Below are positions 11,111 to 23,103 of a stretch of 64,000 nucleotides of DNA, piece by piece. The stretch is from Spinacia oleracea. Lineage: Eukaryota; Streptophyta; Magnoliopsida; Caryophyllales; Amaranthaceae. Position numbers and translations under genes: made by a program. Where the stretch lies: positions 3,697,747 to 3,761,746 of the forward strand of contig NC_079488.1 of NCBI RefSeq assembly GCF_020520425.1. The letters run 5' to 3'. Every line of letters starts with the position of its first letter. The stretch's first letter is position 1. The notes under the pieces were generated by a model. That model saw nothing but the letters and a program-made list of their open reading frames with translations, was not told the origin of the DNA and did no database searches.

Positions 11111-14100
11111 ATTGGGTGGTCGCCCGTTTAGGCCAAGTCAATGTAAAGATTTGAATAACTTCAAAGACGCAGCAGGGTTGGTGGATGTGGGATATAACGG
11201 GTGTCCATTTACATGGACAAATTCAAGAGAAGGACTAAACTTAATCAGGGAGCGGCTGGATCGCGCGATGGTGAATTCCCCATGGATGCAAGTTTTCCCA
11301 CAAACAGAGGTACATCACTTACCTCGAACTCATTCAGATCACGCGCCTTTATTAATTTCTCTTTTTGATGATGTTGCTAAGGGTTCTTATCCTTTTAGAT
11401 GTAAAGAGGTGTGGATTGAGCATCCACAATTCCGTGAGTTTTTTTATAAACAATTGGGTAGATAACAATAACGATTTCATTATGGGTAGAAGCACTTTCT
11501 TAGATAATGTTAAATATTGGAATAACAATGTCTTTGGTAATTTAAAAAACCAGAAGAAACGCTTGATAGCACGAATAAATGGGATTCAAATCGACCTAGC
11601 TCATAAACATAGTAATTTCCTTTATAATTTAGAGAAAACCTTGCTTAAGGATTTAAAGGATATTTTTCATAAGGAACGTATTATTTGGGCTAAAAAATCC
11701 GGGCTAAATTGGAGGAAATACGGGAACTATAACACTCGTTACTTTCACATGTTGGCAACCGTTAGGAAAACCCGAGGAACAGTTTTTACTTTAAAAAATG
11801 AATTGGGGTGTGGATTACCAATCCAGATGATCTAAAGAATATGGATGTGGATTTCTTTAAGAACATTTTTACTACTCAACTTTTGACTAGTAGTAGGACC
11901 CTAGTAACGAGAACTAATGAAAGTGTGCAAGGTGTAAATTGGGCCAATCTGATAGACCAAGTCTCTAAGGAAGAAGTTAATCACAACTTGTTTTTTATGG
12001 ACCCAATAAAGAGCCCAGACCCAAATGGTATTCAACCAGTTTTTTTCCTAAAATATTGGGAGGATTTAGGGGATTGCTTAACCAATTTCTGTATAAGTTG
12101 CTTTGATAATGCTGTTATTCCTAAGGTTATTAATGAATCATACATTACCCTTATTCCAAAAGTGGATAATCCAGAGTCGATGTCTGATTTCCGGCCTATT
12201 GGGCTTTGCAATACTATCTACAAGCTCATTACAAAAATTATTTCAAGTAGAATTAGACCGGTTCTTTCGCAAATAGTTAGCCCACTACAGTCCAGTTTCA
12301 TTAAAGGCCGTGGAATAGAAGATAATGTTATAGTGGTTAAGGAGGTGGCCCATTTGTTTCATAAATGAAGGAAAAATAATAAGATCATGGCCCTAAAATT
12401 GGATCTAACAAAAGCCTATGACAGTCTCGAATGGGGTTTTATTCGAGAGACCCTTCTTTTTTATCACTTTCCACATAAATTAGTTGATTTAATAATGAAC
12501 TGTATTTGCACTTCAAACATAACGGTTCTTGGAATGGAGAGATTACTACCAGTTTCTCTCCATCTAGAGGAATCCGTCAAGGAGATCCACTTTCTTCTTA
12601 CATTTTTGTGCTTTGTCGGGATAGATTATCCATTCTAATTGAGGAACAGGTGCTTGGGGGGAGCTGGAAACCTCTTCGAATTACTAAAAACATAAAGTTG
12701 TCTCATGTTTTCTACGCCGATGACATTTTCTTGTTTGGTAGTGCCACTACCGATAATATGAACATGATTATGCGGACCTTAAATAACTTTAGTGCTATGT
12801 CAGGATTACAAATTAATAAGAGAAAATCCTCGCTTATTTTCCCTTTGCATATGAATCACGTGGTGCGTAACTTTATTGCGTCCATTTATGGTTTTAGTCA
12901 CACTACTTCTTTTGGGAAATACTTAGGGGTGGATATTAGACCACATAAGCTAAAAATAGCAAACTTTATGGTTCTTTTGGATAAAACTTTGGTCAGAATT
13001 CGCGGGTGGCAGGCTAAACTTTTAAACATGGTGGGCAGATGTACCTTAATAAAATCCGTTTTAAACACTTATCCCTTATACACTATGCAAACTTCACTCC
13101 CGCCGGTTAGAGTTATTAGTTTAATTGAAAAGCAAACTAGGAAATTCTTATGGAACAAGGTGGATAGAAGTAGATATATTGCTAGAATCTCTTGGGATAG
13201 TGTGACTAAACCAATGGGATTAGGGGGATTGGGGATAAGAAGATTATGAGACTGGAATGTAGCCTTCATGGCAAAGCTGGGATGGAAAATTCTAAATGAC
13301 CATGATAAACTATGGATAAAGATTTTCAAAGAAAAATATTTAAAAAGATCAAATTTCTTATATTGTATTCCAGGCTCGCATCAATCTCCGATGTGGCGAG
13401 ATATTTTAAAAGGCCGTTCTTTATTATCTAAGGGTTTGATAGTAGGAATAGGAGACGGGGAGTCCACCTCTCTTTGGTATCACCATTGGGTAGGTTCGGA
13501 ACCCCTTTATAAAGTAACCACGAGAGAGATCCCGGATAGAATTAGTCATTGGTTTGTTAGGGATATTATTCAAAATGGAAGTTGGAATATTGATAAGATT
13601 AGAGAGTTTGTTCCTTCCCATATTTGTGAACTAATCAAAAGCGTTCCACTTTCTAAAAACAGAAACAAACAAGATTATATTAGATGGATCCACACCAAAG
13701 ATGGAAATTTTACAATTAAATCTGCCTATGCTCTTTCCTTTGATTATGTAAATCCTGCATCTACCACTTCTTCTAGTTTCAATTGGAAAACTTTATGGAA
13801 AATTAAAATTCCTTTTAAATACAAAATGTTACTTTGGAATTGCTGTAATGAAATACTTCATGTGGCTCAAAAACTTTCTTCCATTATTGATGTTATTTCC
13901 CCAATTTGTGTTAGATGTTACCATACCTCAGAAAGTCACATGCATCTGTTTAGAGATTGTTGGGAATCCTCTATTATTTGGAATTACATTTTTGAGAGAA
14001 CAAAGTTAGCTTCTTCTATAAAGCTACAACTGTTCTTTACTAAATTGGAAAGATTGGACCACTTATAATCTGAACCAAAATAAAGCTTGGAAAGTTATGT

Positions 14101-15206
14101 TTAGTAAAACAATTTGGCATGTCTGGATTGCTAGAAATAAAACAGTCTTTGAATTAAAGGTGTCCAAACCATTTTCAATATATAATGCTTTGTTCATAGA
14201 CCATGCTTCCATTTCTCATATACTTCAGGGAAAAGAAAAGACAACTACAAGCGCTCCAAAGCCAACCTGGTATCCACCAACTTATGATTACTTGAAGCTG
14301 AATGTGGATGGCAGTTGGAAGGATCAAAATGAAGCTGGTGGGGGGGGGGTGTTTAGGGGAGTTTCTGGGAATTGGTACATGGGATTCTCAAGCAAATATG
14401 ACGCAGCTACACCTTTAGCAGCTGAACTATACGCAATCAGGGAAGGTTTGACGATGGCAGTGGATTATGATATCCAAAACTTGGAGCTGGAAACTGACGC
14501 AGCCATTTTAATTAAGCTTCTGAAAAATTTGGATGACACTTATCATCATGAATTATCCCCAGTGATCAATGATGTTGCTTGTCTCATGAGCAGATTCATA
14601 TCAATAGAGTTTTGTTACATCCCACGCAGCACAAACAAAGTGGCTCACTGTCTTGCACAATATGCTTTTGCTATGGCAGTTGGGCACAAGATGTTTCTCA
14701 ATCCACCACCATTTGCCCGAGTTTCTTATGAGGGAGATCTTGAAGGTTTGAAGGCAATTCCAGATTTAAATACGGTGGCAGCAGAGGGGGATCAAAGTGC
14801 ACAAGGTGTTGGGGAGTTGGGTGCAGGAACAGGTTCAGCAAGCACATCACAAACGGTTACTACACAAATTCTCTTTGGCACGATATCAACAACAGTTACA
14901 ACTAGTGTTACGACTTTGAAGAATTCAGATGCGGGAGGCAAAGGCAAACAGGTGGTGCATGAGGATCTTCAGCAGAAAGAATAGGAGGAAGAGATCGTTG
15001 GCCATCCCCAAGCTTAAATGTCTAGAAATTGGAGTCTAGTATGTTGGCCAAGAGTGTTTTGCATCAACTTTTTGATGAATCATAGGACCAAGTGTTTATG
15101 TCTTTTGAGGGTAGATTTAGAACTTCAAATCCCAGGGGGAATGCCCTTTTGTTCAAACTGGTTTATAAGCAAGTAATATAATTTCTTTCTTTTGCGTTAA
15201 AAAAAA
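11111..15206 (+). mobile_element. L1-type LINE, 5' part missing (LINE 1)
   Basis: A non-LTR retrotransposon running from inside the endonuclease domain to an 8-A tail at 15199-15206, preceded by TTTGCGTT as in many plant L1 elements. The left edge is the copia LTR end, which implies that the array inserted into the LINE and that its 5' half lies beyond the left window edge. It stands about 200 bp upstream of the permease gene, in the same orientation. Confidence 0.88.
11112..14984 (+). pseudogene. LINE 1 ORF2 remnant (endonuclease - RT - zf-RVT - RNase H)
   Basis: Read across several frames. 11112-11465 is the end of the endonuclease (HSDHAPLL). 11808-12638 holds RT blocks including FRPIGLCNTIYKLITKI, SSFIKGRGI and LDLTKAYDSLEW. 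12506-13249 holds GIRQGDPLS and the catalytic FYADDIFLF. 13640-14000 is a zinc-binding RVT domain. 14097-14984 is an RNase H-like domain (LNVDGSWK, AELYAIREGL, ELETDA) followed by a Ser/Thr/Gly-rich tail of about 75 residues. At least five frame changes or stops break the frame, so it is inactive. Domain order is that of plant L1 elements carrying RNase H. Confidence 0.88.
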
Positions 15207-15396
15207 GTCTTAATGGTATATATCCATTTACATATTACCTTACACTGCCCAATTTACACATTGTCATAGATTCATAGTGTATTGCAAATTGAAATTTCAT
15301 TGCAATTACATAATCAGATGTTCATAAAGTTTGGATCTTTGGAATTGGATTTCCGAAAACAGACCCCACAAATCTACCCAAAAGGAAAATTGTAGT

Positions 15397-16905
15397 ATGC
15401 TGAAGACAAATTCAACAAATGCAAATTCCACAATAATGGGAGTTTCTCTCTCCTCCCTAAACTCATCCGAATCCACTCCATCCTTCTCAATCATTGAAGA
15501 TTATGAGGAAGAACACCAATCCAATCATGGCAATCAACTCAACCCCAAATCACCCGAAACCTAGCTCTCCTCCCTTTAATCTTCCTAATCTACTTCGAGG
15601 TCGCCGGTGGGCCCTACGGCGAAGAGCCCGCCGTGAGATCAGCGGGCCCACTCTAGCCATCTTGGGTTTCCTTATCTTCCCATTCATATGGAGCATCCCA
15701 GAGGCGTTAGTCACGGCGGAGCTCGCCACCACTTTTCCCGGCAAAGGTGGATTTGTGATCTGCTCTCATAAAGCTTTTTGGCCCTTTTGGGGTTCTCAAT
15801 TGGGGTTCTGGAAATTCCTAAGTGGTGTCATCAATCTAGCTTCTTACCCTGTTCTTTGCATTGACTATCTGAAATTGGTAATTCCTGCTCTATCTTCTGG
15901 GTTTCCTCATTACTTGGCAATTTTAATGTCAACTTTTGTGCTATCATTTGTTAATTATACTGGGTTGACTAGTGTTGGGTATACTGCAATAGCTTTAGGG
16001 GTGGCTTCACTTTGTCCATTCATTGTGATGTCTTTGATTTCAATCCCTAATATTGATCCAGCAAGATGGATGAGTTTAGGTGAGAAAGGTGTGAAAAGGG
16101 ATTGGAGTTTGTTCTTCAATACATTGTTTTGGAACTTGAATTTCTGGGATAATACAAGTACTTTAGCAGGGGAAGTTGAAAATCCTCAAAAGACTTTTCC
16201 AAAAGCTCTGTTTTCAGCTGGGATTCTCACTTGTTTGGGTTATTTGGTTCCCCTTTTGGCTGCTACTGGTTCAATTCCTCTTAATCAAGAGAAATGGGTT
16301 GATGGGTATTTTGCTGATGCTGCTGAAATCATTGCTGGGAAATGGCTCAAGATTTGGATGGAGATTGGTGCTGTTTTATCAGTAATAGGTCTGTTTGAAG
16401 CTCAATTGAGCAGCTGTGCTTACCAGTTTCTTGGAATGGCTGATCTCGGGATTGTTCCGAGGTCTTTTGGGGCTCGGTCGAAACGGTTCAATACTCCTTG
16501 GGTTGGGATTCTAGTTTCCATGATCATAGCACTTGCTATTTCATACCTCAACTTCACTGACATAATCTCATCTGTCAACTTCCTGTATAGTTTGGGGATG
16601 TTGCTAAGTTCGCCTCGTTTCTCCGGTTGAGGCGAAAGATGCCAGCTGTCAAGAGGCCGTACCGAGTTCCTATGGAGATGATGGGGTTGGTGATCATGTG
16701 CTTCATACCATCAGTGTTTCTTGTTTATGTCATGGTAGTTGCTAATAGAACTGTGTTTTTTGTGAGTGCATTGTTGACTCTACTTGGGATTTTGTGGTAT
16801 TTTCTTATGAAATTCTGTAAATCAAGAGGTTGGTGTTCATTTTGTACTGAACAGATCACTGAGGAAGAACATCATCTTGTTACAAAGCAAGATGTGGTTG
16901 ATTAG
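15397..16905 (+). pseudogene. Polyamine/amino-acid transporter (PUT/LAT, APC family), three single-base deletions as read
   Basis: A single-exon gene for a 12-helix permease that moves polyamines across a membrane with protons (family knowledge). The frame begins at ATG 15397 or, as likely, ATG 15436. It shifts near 15561 into [20 protein letters not shown], near 15653 into [20 protein letters not shown], and near 16604-16608 into [20 protein letters not shown], ending at TAG 16903. Each shift is explained by one missing base, and the three together restore the starting frame. Restored length is about 490-503 residues, the family norm. Conserved blocks ([40 protein letters not shown]) are well kept, so this is either a very young pseudogene or an intact gene with sequence errors. 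Homologues have W where RLRRK starts. It converges with NRPB8. Confidence 0.85.
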
Positions 16906-17128
16906 GAATACATACTTGGAACACTACATGAGTCATGGTTGTAACTCACGATTGCAATAGGTTGCACACAAATTGTAGCCTTTGTGGGTGTTGTTAAGGA
17001 TTACTTCATTTATTTTGCATCAATACATTCATGAATTAAGAACCAAACAAAGTTTAAGAGCCTGTTTTGCTCTGAAGATATTATAGAGGCTAATACGCCG
17101 TTGCTACACTAGAATTATACAGCACTCA

Positions 17129-17356
17129 TACTCTGAAGTAAAGCTGATCAAAATTCGGGCCGGCCCAAACTTTAACACAAAACTCATGCCCATGTACATA
17201 GATTTGGTGCGGGCTTTTTGTGCCAAAACGGGTCCCCGGCCGGGTTCAGGCTTTGGTTTAAAAAAGTGAATTTGAGGTCGCACAAACCCATACTTTTTCG
17301 GGCTGGGCCGTGCCACGGGTCAGGCTATAGATAATCAGGTCTACTCTGAAGTAAAG
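17129..17356. mobile_element. Short retroposed insertion (SINE-like) with 15-bp target duplication
   Basis: TACTCTGAAGTAAAG occurs at 17129-17143 and again at 17342-17356, enclosing 198 bp (17144-17341) with GGGCCGGCCC-type and GGGCTGGGCCGTGCC stretches near its two ends. A perfect 15-bp direct repeat is typical of target-primed retroposition. No tRNA-like promoter or poly-A tail is obvious, so the class is uncertain. It lies between the converging permease and NRPB8 genes, within about 220 bp of each coding end, so it may be part of a transcript's 3' UTR. Confidence 0.65.
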
Positions 17357-17570
17357 ACTGGTAATGCAAAGTTTAAAATATAGACATCCAAATAGTTGAT
17401 AAATCCATAGATATGCAACAATCTAACTTCTTAACAAGACTTAGAAATCGAGTTCAGGTTTTGGGAACAATACCTAAACAGGCTTAGCAAATATCCATCA
17501 CTCAATACATTGTCTGAGAACAATTTTACAGCTTGAAAAGTCAGATAATCTGCACCAAAAGTTGGAAAGC

Positions 17571-20500
17571 CTACTCAGTTCTCTTCATCAACAGGAACAA
17601 TCTCTGGTCCAGCTGAAAATTCTTACTGACACTCTTGTCCACCCTCATCATCATCAAGAGTCCACCAAATGAAACAAATATCTCTCTGTAAAGCAAATAA
17701 ACAAAACCACAATGTTAAGATAAAAACATTTGTTGTTTATGTCTTCATATCTTCATATGAGGGTACAGTGTATTATATTCTGCAAAGTGAATTAAAGAAG
17801 ATACAAATAAAAGATGGGAAAACTAACCCCTTCTCTTGTCCTTCATAATCAATATCAGTAATGCGATAAGTCCTTCCATGCATGACATATTCGTATCTGT
17901 CTGCAAGTGTCTCCCGCGAGGTCTGAAAAAAATACACAAGTTATTGCTAAATTTCAAGTATAATACTCTGTAATGGAGGAAATGTGGAAGAGTTGAGTTT
18001 ATCAAATCATAAAAGAACGAGGCTGCAAACAGAAGAACAAGGGGAAAAAGACAAGTGACTTCTCCTAATAATTCTTTTTTTTGTTCTGGGACATGGCAAC
18101 ATTAATGAGGTTATTGAGGAAGTTACGGAAACTGAAGAGAGTGCGGATGAGCAGACTGCTGGAGATATTCCATCTATTACTAAATGATCATTTCTACTTG
18201 GAATATTAGGGGGCTAAATGAACCCCCAAAAGTAGTAGAAGTAAAGAAATATCTTAGGGAAAATAAGGTATCTGTTATGGCTATTCTGGAAACAAGAGTC
18301 AGAGATGCTAATGTTCAGAAAGTTCAAAAAAAGTTCGGCATCTATTGGAAGTGGGTTTGTAACTTATAGTTGTTCTGCAAAAGGAAGAATTTGGTTAGGG
18401 TGGAAGCACCAGGATGTTGATTCAAATGTCTTGGCTGAGCATGAACAATTTATTCATTGTTCTATTGTCACAAAGCACGGTGGTTTTTCTTGTCATTTTA
18501 CTGCAGTTTATGGCCTACACACTGTGGATACTAGACGGCCTTTATTGGTTTGGGACCAGAAGGTTGGCTTCTTGGTTACTGAATAGTTCATGGATTGTTG
18601 CTGGAGACTTCAATGCTGTTATGTATGCAACTGATAGAATAAATGGTAATTATGTTTCAAATGCTGAGCCCAGAGATCTTTTGTCCGTGGTGGAGGATTT
18701 GGAGTTAAATGAAATTCGAAGTACTGGTTATTACTATTCCTAGTATAATAAAGGATTAGGCAATATTGTGGCTAATTACCTCAATCCTTGCATTTCTGAT
18801 CACTCTCCTTTGTTGATTTGTGTTCCCGAGGATAAAGGGGGTGGGAGACCCTTTAGAATTCTCAATTATCTTGCTAGCCATTCTTCTTTTGAGGAAATAA
18901 TGACTGATTGTTGGAATCAGACTGTTGTTGGGGTGCCTTTGGCTAGGGTGTGGCCTAAGCTCAAGCTGCATAGATAAGAATTCTCTTTCGTTGCTGGAAA
19001 GATTGATAATATCAGATTTGAGCTAGACGGAATGAACTTCAAAATGATAATGCTACTGCTCTTCATGTGAAGGAGAGGGAATTGTGTTTGGATCTTAAGA
19101 AATGGCTACATGTCGAAGAACAGGCTTTACAACAGAAATCTAGGATACAGTGGCTCGCCCTAGGTGATTCTAACCATCACTTTCTCTACTCCGCAATAAA
19201 AGAGAGGTTTACCAGGAATAAAATTCATATGTGGCACGATGAGCAGGAGAATACTATTACTGATTAAGCTATCCAGGCTGAAATTTCTATAAGAGTTTGC
19301 TAGGCTCTGCTGCAACCTTTCTCACGGGGATAGATCTCCCTGTCATCAGAAGAGGTAATACTTTGTCTCTTGCTGCTAAGGAATTGTTATGTCAACCTGT
19401 TACTTATGATGAAATTGAGCAAGCTCTCTTTGATATCGATTTACAAAGGCTCCTGGCCTTGATGGTTTTAATGCTTTTTTCTTTAAAAAAGCCTGGCATA
19501 TTATTAAGGTTGATGTGTTTATGCAGCTGTTTTAGATTTCTTCTCTTCTTGTCAAATGATGAAAGCTATTAATGTTACTTCAGTTACTTTAACCCCTAAA
19601 GTAGCGAGTCCAGTTTTGGTTAGTCAATATAGACCTATAGCTTGTTGTTCCCTCCTGTATAAGATCATTTCCAAGGTATTGACTACTAGATTACAGAAAG
19701 TAGTTAGTGATGTGGTGAATGATTTTCAATCAGGATTTATTCCTGGAAGACATATTGCGAATGCGGACAATATCATAGTTGCTACTGAACTAATCAAAGG
19801 GTATACAAGGGCTAATATGTCTCCTAGATGTATATTAAAGGTAGATTTGAGGAAGGCGTATGACTCAATTGAGTGGAGTTTCTTGGACGCAGTTGTACAG
19901 GAACTTGGTTTCCCGAGTAAATTCAGGAAGTGGATTATGGCTTGTATTAGCAGTGTGTCATACTCTATTCTTATAAATGGTAAACCTACTCCTCCTTTCC
20001 AAGCTAGAAAAAGTTTAAGACAAGGAGATCCTTTATCCTCTTTTCTTTTCGCCGTTGGTATGAAATACTTGAGAAGATGTATGGATAGGTTAAAGGATGT
20101 TCCCAAGTTTCATTTTCATCCTAGATGTAAGAAGATAAATTTGATTCATCTTATGTTTGCGGATGATCTCCTTATGCTTTCTAGAGGGGAAACTTCTTAT
20201 GTTCAGCATTTATTTGCTGATTTTTCTGTGTTTTCTCTTGCTTCTGGATTGCAACTTTGCAAGCAAACATGGAGAAAAATGAAGTTTACTTTTGCGGTGT
20301 TGTTGCTATTGTTCAGAGTAATTTGCTGGAAGTGTTGGGAATTTCTTAAGGTAACTTGCCTTTTAAGTACCTTGGTGTTCCCCTTTCAAGTTGTAAGCTG
20401 ACTGCAGGCCAATGCAAGCCCCTTGTTGATAAGTTTAGAAGTCGAGTTCAGTCTTGGGTGATAGTTCTGTTTAGTCTCCAAACTTATTGGAGTCAAATTC

Positions 20501-22899
20501 TCCTACTCCCTAAGAAGATTATAAGAAAGATTGAAAGGGTATGTAGGATCTATTTGTGGACTGGAGATGCAAGCTTCTCTAGGAAAGCACCTGTTGCATG
20601 GGATTTTGTTTGTATGCCTTCACTGCCGGTGGCTTGAATGTCAAAGGTTTTCATAAGTGGAACAAGGCTGCACTTTCCAGAGTTATGTGGGCTCTTGCTA
20701 ATAAGAAAGGTAAGTTGTGGGTTATTAAGTGGATCCATATTTATTATGTGAAAGGAAGAAACGCGATCAATGGACATTCCTAATTCTGCTTCTTGGTTGT
20801 AGAAGAAAATTTGGGGAACAAGGGCTTCGTGCAATCAAGCAGGTGGATGGTCTTCTTTGACTGACCATCGACGTTTTGTTATCAAGTTCTCAGTGGAACT
20901 CATGCTAAGGTGCATTAGAGTAGGTTAATTTGCAAGTTGCAACAACAAAGCAAGTCCTAAGAGTGTCTTTATTCTTTGGCTTGCCCTTCATAACAGATTG
21001 CCTACAAAAGATGGAATTAGCAAATGGGGGATGAATTATGATATGCGGTGTTTTTTGTTGTGGTTCTGACTTGGAAAAAATTCAACATTTATTTATTGCT
21101 TGCTCTTATACTGCTACTGTTTGGAAGCAGATTATAAGATTGATGCAATGCTCAAAGAATGCTAGTAATTTTGATATTAAGGTTGCTGCAGCTTTGCGGA
21201 TGAGGAAGAAATGCACTGTTCGTAGTAAAATCTATAACATCATGTTTACTGAAATTGTTTATAATCTTTGGATTCAGAGGAATGATAGAGTTTTTGGTGC
21301 TGGTCAGAAGAATACAGAGCAACTTTGCAAGGAAATAATCTTCAAGGTTGCTGTTAGGTGCTCAGATAGTAAAAGGAACTTACTCCTGATGTAATTTTTT
21401 TTTTTTTGCTGGTGGTGTTTTTTGGGGGTCTTGTTTTGCTTCTGATTTGAGCTGGTGTGCTCTTTATGTTTTGGGGGTCAGGCTTCTAGCCTTTGTATTA
21501 TGATTCTTTTCTCTTTGGTTATAAAATTATTTTATTTGCCAAAAAAAAAAATCATAAATGAACGGAAGGATGTTTCCTAAATCTCTGCCCCAGTCAATGA
21601 TTACTGCAGAGATAATAAGTTCCCAGACCACGGCTAAAAAATGTACTATATTTTAAAAAGAATAGGGTAATTTCAAGCTAATAACTACAGTCCAAATCAA
21701 AAACATCAACCACAAGAACCAGAGTCCAAAGCCAGTACCACTGCAAGTCATACCAATCAGCTTTTGTTACCTAAGGCCCTGAGTCTAAATCTGAATAATA
21801 ATCTCTAAGAGGAAGAGGAAACTTAGGATTAGGAATACCCATATCGACATCATAAAAACACAATATCAACTAAATGAGCTTTCTCAGCTGCAAGCACACG
21901 CAATTAAACACATTACCACTTTTCACAAGATACGCATCACATCATATCCACCTATGATTCAAAATTTAGGCAGGTAAATGATCCTTTTTCCAATTTCCAA
22001 GGACATAAAAACTAGAAAGGGTTCAACCATATTTGTCAAAACAGTTTCCAGAGTGCAAACTCTGAAGCCAATTCCAAAGTTCTTAGTGACTAACTACAAC
22101 ATATTCAGGCCTAATGTTTGACCACTCTTCTATAACTGTGATTCAAACTTCCTCCAACCAAAAGTCTGTCTTCTTCAGTAATACACATACACTAATTGCA
22201 ATGAAGATATGTATTGGTGAAAATTAAAACATATGAGAAAGCATGAGGTAAGAATTAGAAAAATGTAAACAAATAGTAATGCCTAACCTGGTTATAGAAC
22301 CCCGAGTCAGCACCTCCATCAAGATCGAGAGTGGTTGCTAGCCCAATGGTGTACCTTTTGTCTTTGTTAATACGATAGACATCTATATTGACATCGAGCA
22401 ATATGAAGGCATCAAACTTGTCACTCTGTGCTTCAATTCGAGAAACTGCACGCAACAAAACGGAGCTATAAGCAACCAAAAGTCTAATTCTTCCCCACCA
22501 AACAAAGGTTTACCTTCAATTTAATAGAAACAAACCCAGAAATGCATGCATTGTACAAAATGAGCATGATAACAAAACCACAATCCCCACCCAATTGAAT
22601 TCCAAATGAAAAGCTTTAATAACTCACATTTCCATGGTTTCAAAAATTAGAGGTAACTAAACAGGATACAAGGCATAAGCTTTTGAAGTTGCTTGCAAGT
22701 TTTTAATGACTTTCACTCCCAAAAGACGTGAGCTTTCTTTCTATAACATAAAATCACTGGAAATTCGAACAAAAATAGCACTAATATGATTTTCAATTGA
22801 AGAATTTTGCAAATTTAGCAGAATACCTTTGTCGAACTTCTTGCCATCAGGATCAATCCTGGTAATATTGAAGATATCCTCAAACAGAAGAGGCGCCAT
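17571..22899 (-). CDS. NRPB8: DNA-directed RNA polymerases subunit 8 (RPB8/NRPB8), four coding exons
   Basis: A shared small subunit of nuclear RNA polymerases I, II and III (and plant IV/V), an OB-fold protein on the polymerase surface. Exons on the minus strand: 22827-22899, 22288-22445, 17828-17922 and 17571-17685. All three introns are GT-AG and all joins keep the frame, giving 146 residues, the same length as the Arabidopsis proteins. Readable blocks are FEDIFNITRIDPDGKKFDKV (exons 1-2), LLDVNIDVYRI and LATTLDLDGGADSG (exon 2), LADRYEYVMHGRTYRI (exon 3), EIFVSFGGLLMMM and FQLDQRLFLLMKR (exon 4). Intron 2 is 4.4 kb because of an antisense LINE insertion; without it the intron would be about 0.8 kb. 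A 5' UTR intron (22909-23080) and a telo-box lie upstream. No coding defect was seen. Confidence 0.95.
18020..21550 (+). mobile_element. 5'-truncated L1-type LINE inside NRPB8 intron 2, antisense to the gene (LINE 2)
   Basis: The insertion is flanked by a 14-bp target duplication with one mismatch: ATCATAAAAGAACG at 18006-18019 and ATCATAAATGAACG at 21551-21564. A poly-A run (21541-21550) sits directly before the right copy, so the LINE points rightward, opposite to NRPB8. It starts within the end of ORF1 and carries all of ORF2. It is a different family from LINE 1: no RNase H tail was seen, and the RT motif is FADD rather than YADD. Confidence 0.92.
18184..21395 (+). pseudogene. LINE 2 ORF2 remnant (endonuclease and reverse transcriptase)
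   Basis: ORF2 opens at ATG 18184 with STWNIRGLNEP, the classic start of the L1 endonuclease. The ATG overlaps the TGA that ends the ORF1 remnant (about 18088-18186) as ATGA. Further blocks are VAGDFNAVM (about 18600), CISDHSPLLIC (about 18795), and RT 19556-20401 with YRPIACCSLLYKIISK, FIPGRHI, VDLRKAYDSIEW, LRQGDPLSSFLF and FADDLLML. A zf-RVT remnant follows near 21000-21130. Frameshifts and stops around 18370, 18590, 18740, 18975, 19265 and 20400 make it inactive. Confidence 0.88.
21565..22287 (-). other. Remainder of NRPB8 intron 2
   Basis: AT-rich intronic sequence between the right target duplication of LINE 2 and the exon 2 donor. I see no coding segment, repeat or RNA gene in it. The short stretch 17923-18005 is the other pre-insertion part of the same intron. 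Confidence 0.7.
22446..22826 (-). other. NRPB8 intron 1
   Basis: A 381-bp GT-AG intron in phase 1, splitting the valine codon of FDKV. The donor reads G|GTATTC and the acceptor TGCAG|TT on the minus strand. No gene or repeat was seen inside. Confidence 0.85.
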
Positions 22900-22908
22900 C
22901 AATCAAAC

Positions 22909-23080
22909 CTGGAACAAAATAACCCAATTCATAATAATATCAATTTTAAAAATCGTAGAATTTCTCTCGCATATATACAACAGTAAATCAATCAAAGAAC
23001 TTTCTAGGGTTCTAAGAAACCCCAAATTGTGGACTAATCAGTAAAATAACGAGATAGAAAGGGGGAATCGATAGAGATAC
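22909..23080 (-). other. Probable 5' UTR intron of NRPB8
   Basis: On the minus strand the sequence AAGCCAG|GTATCT (donor) precedes TTGTTCCAG|GTTTGATTG and then the start codon at 22899, giving a GT-AG intron of 172 bp wholly before the ATG. It is inferred from splice signals only. Confidence 0.5.
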
Positions 23081-23103
23081 CTGGCTTAGTTGATGGAGGT
23101 TTA

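Noticed and set aside
16176..16385. Second plus-strand frame in the permease
   Set aside because: Out-of-frame shadow of the membrane helices; the true frame there is the one with conserved permease motifs.
18768..18977. Separate small genes in the NRPB8 intron
   Set aside because: They are pieces of one LINE ORF2 broken by frameshifts, in order and on the same strand.
22829..23044. Plus-strand frame overlapping the start of NRPB8
   Set aside because: Shadow of exon 1 and the 5' UTR of the minus-strand gene, which matches RPB8 exactly with correct splice sites.
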